NCBI RefSeq assembly: GCF_015680705.1
Contig: NZ_JADNYP010000010.1
Location: forward strand, 1-64,000
DNA from: Pseudomonas fulva
GTDB lineage: Bacteria > Pseudomonadota > Gammaproteobacteria > Pseudomonadales > Pseudomonadaceae
Direction: 5' to 3'
Length of the DNA stretch: 64,000 nucleotides
A program made the translations under genes and the position numbers. Positions within the stretch are counted from its first letter, which is position 1; each line of letters opens with the position of its first letter. The notes beneath the pieces were generated by a model, which saw only the letters and a list, made by a program, of their open reading frames with translations, did not search any database and was not told the origin of the DNA. Below are positions 62,331 through 64,000 of this stretch, piece after piece.

Positions 62331-63242
62331 ATGTACATCCAGATTCTCGGTTCCGCCGCCGGAGGCGGTTTTCCCCAATGGAACTGCAACTGCGGCAACT
62401 GCAATGGGCTGCGTGAAGGCACCCTGCGTGCCACGCCGCGTACCCAGTCATCGATTGCCCTGTCCGACGACGGCGAGCACTGGATTCTCTGCAATGCCTC
62501 GCCGGATATCCGCGCGCAGCTGCAAGCCTTCGCGCCCATGCAGCCGGCCCGCGCGCTGCGCGACAGCGGCATCGATGCCATCCTCCTGCTCGACAGCCAG
62601 ATCGACCATACCACCGGGCTGCTCAGCCTGCGCGAAGGCTGCCCGCATCAGGTCTGGTGCACCGAAATGGTTCATCAGGACCTGAGCACGGGTTTTCCGC
62701 TGTTCAACATGCTCGAACATTGGAACGGTGGCCTGCGCTGGAACCGCATCGAGCTACACGACTGCTTCGTCATCCCCGCCTGCCCGGACCTGCGCTTCAC
62801 CCCGTTGCCACTGCGCAGCGCCGCGCCGCCCTACTCGCCGCACCGATTCGACCCGCATCCCGGCGATAACCTGGGCCTGCTGGTCGAAGACCTGCGCACC
62901 GGTGGCAAGCTGTTCTATGCCCCCGGCCTGGGCCAGGTCGATGACTCGCTGCTGGCGCTCATGCGAGCAGCCGATTGCCTGCTGGTCGACGGTACGCTGT
63001 GGGAAGACGATGAAATGCAGCGGCGCGGAGTCGGCACGCGCACTGGCCGCGAAATGGGCCATCTGGCGCAGAACGGGCCAGGCGGCATGCTCGAGGTACT
63101 GGAGCCGTTCGCCCGTCAGCGCAAAATCCTCATCCACATCAACAATACCAACCCGATTCTCGACGAAGACTCGCCGGAACGGGCCGAGGTCCATCGGCGC
63201 GGCATCGAAGTCGCCTACGATGGCATGAGCATCGAGCTGTAG
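62331..63242 (+). CDS. pqqB: PqqB, metallo-hydrolase-fold PQQ biosynthesis protein
   Basis: 303-residue protein of the metallo-beta-lactamase fold needed for PQQ synthesis, reported to hydroxylate a tyrosine-derived precursor. The N-terminal [21 protein letters not shown] contains the zinc-binding cysteines; [13 protein letters not shown] and [10 protein letters not shown] supply further metal-site residues. Pqq genes downstream follow after 10 bp. Confidence 0.95.
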   Translation: MYIQILGSAAGGGFPQWNCNCGNCNGLREGTLRATPRTQSSIALSDDGEHWILCNASPDIRAQLQAFAPMQPARALRDSGIDAILLLDSQIDHTTGLLSLREGCPHQVWCTEMVHQDLSTGFPLFNMLEHWNGGLRWNRIELHDCFVIPACPDLRFTPLPLRSAAPPYSPHRFDPHPGDNLGLLVEDLRTGGKLFYAPGLGQVDDSLLALMRAADCLLVDGTLWEDDEMQRRGVGTRTGREMGHLAQNGPGGMLEVLEPFARQRKILIHINNTNPILDEDSPERAEVHRRGIEVAYDGMSIEL

Positions 63243-63252
63243 GAGGATTCGA

Positions 63253-64000
63253 TGAGCGGAGCCAAGCCGATGTCCCCTGCCGAATTCGAACAGGCCCTGC
63301 GCGCCAAGAGCGCCTATTACCATATCCACCACCCTTACCATGTGGCGATGTACGAAGGTCGCGCCACCCGCGAGCAGATCCAGGGCTGGGTCGCCAACCG
63401 CTTCTACTATCAGGTCAACATTCCGCTCAAGGACGCGGCGATCCTGGCCAACTGCCCCGACCGGGAAGTGCGCCGCGAGTGGATCCAGCGTCTGCTCGAC
63501 CATGACGGCGCGCCCGGCGAGGACGGCGGCATCGAAGCCTGGCTGCGTCTGGGCCAGGCCGTCGGCCTCGACCCGGACCAGTTGCGTTCGCAAGAACTGG
63601 TGCTGCCCGGTGTACGCTTTGCCGTGGACGCCTATGTCAATTTCGCTCGCCGGGCAAGCTGGCAGGAGGCTGCCAGCAGCTCGCTGACCGAACTGTTCGC
63701 GCCACAGATCCACCAATCCCGCCTGGACAGCTGGCCGCGGCATTACCCCTGGATCGATCCGGCCGGCTACGAATACTTCCGGACCCGGCTGGGACAGGCG
63801 CGGCGCGACGTGGAGCACGGTCTGGCGATCACCCTGCGGCACTACACCACGGCCGAAGGCCAGGCGCGCATGCTGGAGATCCTGCAATTCAAGCTGGACA
63901 TCCTCTGGAGCATGCTCGACGCCATGAGCATGGCCTACGAACTGGGGCGCGCGCCCTATCACAGCGTCACCCGCGAGCGGGTCTGGCACAAGGGAATCCG
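63253..64000 (+). CDS. pqqC: PqqC, pyrroloquinoline-quinone synthase (3' end cut by window)
   Basis: Cofactor-free oxidase that completes PQQ ring closure and eight-electron oxidation. The visible 249 codons show [65 protein letters not shown] and [16 protein letters not shown]. The frame is still open at the window edge after RVWHKGI, very near the expected C-terminus (about 251 residues). Starts 10 bp after pqqB with TAGGAGGA as ribosome site. Confidence 0.95.

Overview
This 64 kb window is the chromosomal backbone of a Pseudomonas species, most likely of the P. putida group. The evidence is gene content and order: tyrS / M23 peptidase / anmK, crp / lplA-like / trpCDG, estP / trpE / gph / rpe, amgK-murU, lptD-surA-pdxA-rsmA-apaGH, prkA-yeaH-spoVR, rpsU-dnaG-rpoD, an rmcA-type c-di-GMP protein, and davBA next to pqqFABC. 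Protein matches are from memory; no database was searched. The DNA is uniformly GC-rich except for an AT-rich pocket near 13.2-14.1 kb. No prophage, insertion sequence, CRISPR array or rRNA gene was seen.

Layout: 0-8.2 kb holds translation, cell-wall, Fe-S, arginine, haem and ubiquinone genes. 8.2-12.8 kb holds an OsmC-family gene, crp, a lipoate ligase and trpGDC. 12.8-14.3 kb is a leader region with a readable Trp attenuation peptide, followed by the AT-rich pocket. 14.3-19.3 kb holds estP and rpe-gph-trpE. 19.4-27 kb is a polyamine-type ABC transporter with an adjacent two-component system whose kinase carries a periplasmic binding-protein domain. 27-38.4 kb holds the peptidoglycan recycling pair, LPS assembly and the pdxA/rsmA/apa cluster. 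38.7-43.7 kb is the prkA-yeaH-spoVR stress operon. 43.8-52.2 kb holds cca, folK/folB, plsY, tsaD and the rpsU-dnaG-rpoD macromolecular synthesis operon. 52.3-56.2 kb holds rmcA and a CAU-anticodon tRNA. 56.4-64 kb holds an Lrp-type regulator, davBA (lysine to 5-aminovalerate) and pqqF-pqqA-pqqB-pqqC (PQQ cofactor), cut off inside pqqC.

Most genes are ordinary housekeeping genes. The less ordinary signals are in RNA regulation and degenerate domains. A 13+6 bp hairpin completely buries the Shine-Dalgarno of cca just after the spoVR stop. The CCA enzyme has lost its HD phosphohydrolase signature. There are two Trp-codon leaders, one free-standing and one nested in the tail of gph. One 16-nt palindrome appears upstream of both the ABC transporter and pqqA. 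A good intrinsic terminator separates pqqA from pqqB. A GCTTGCA-type repeat family sits just after three stop codons, once as a tandem pair of about 100 bp units.
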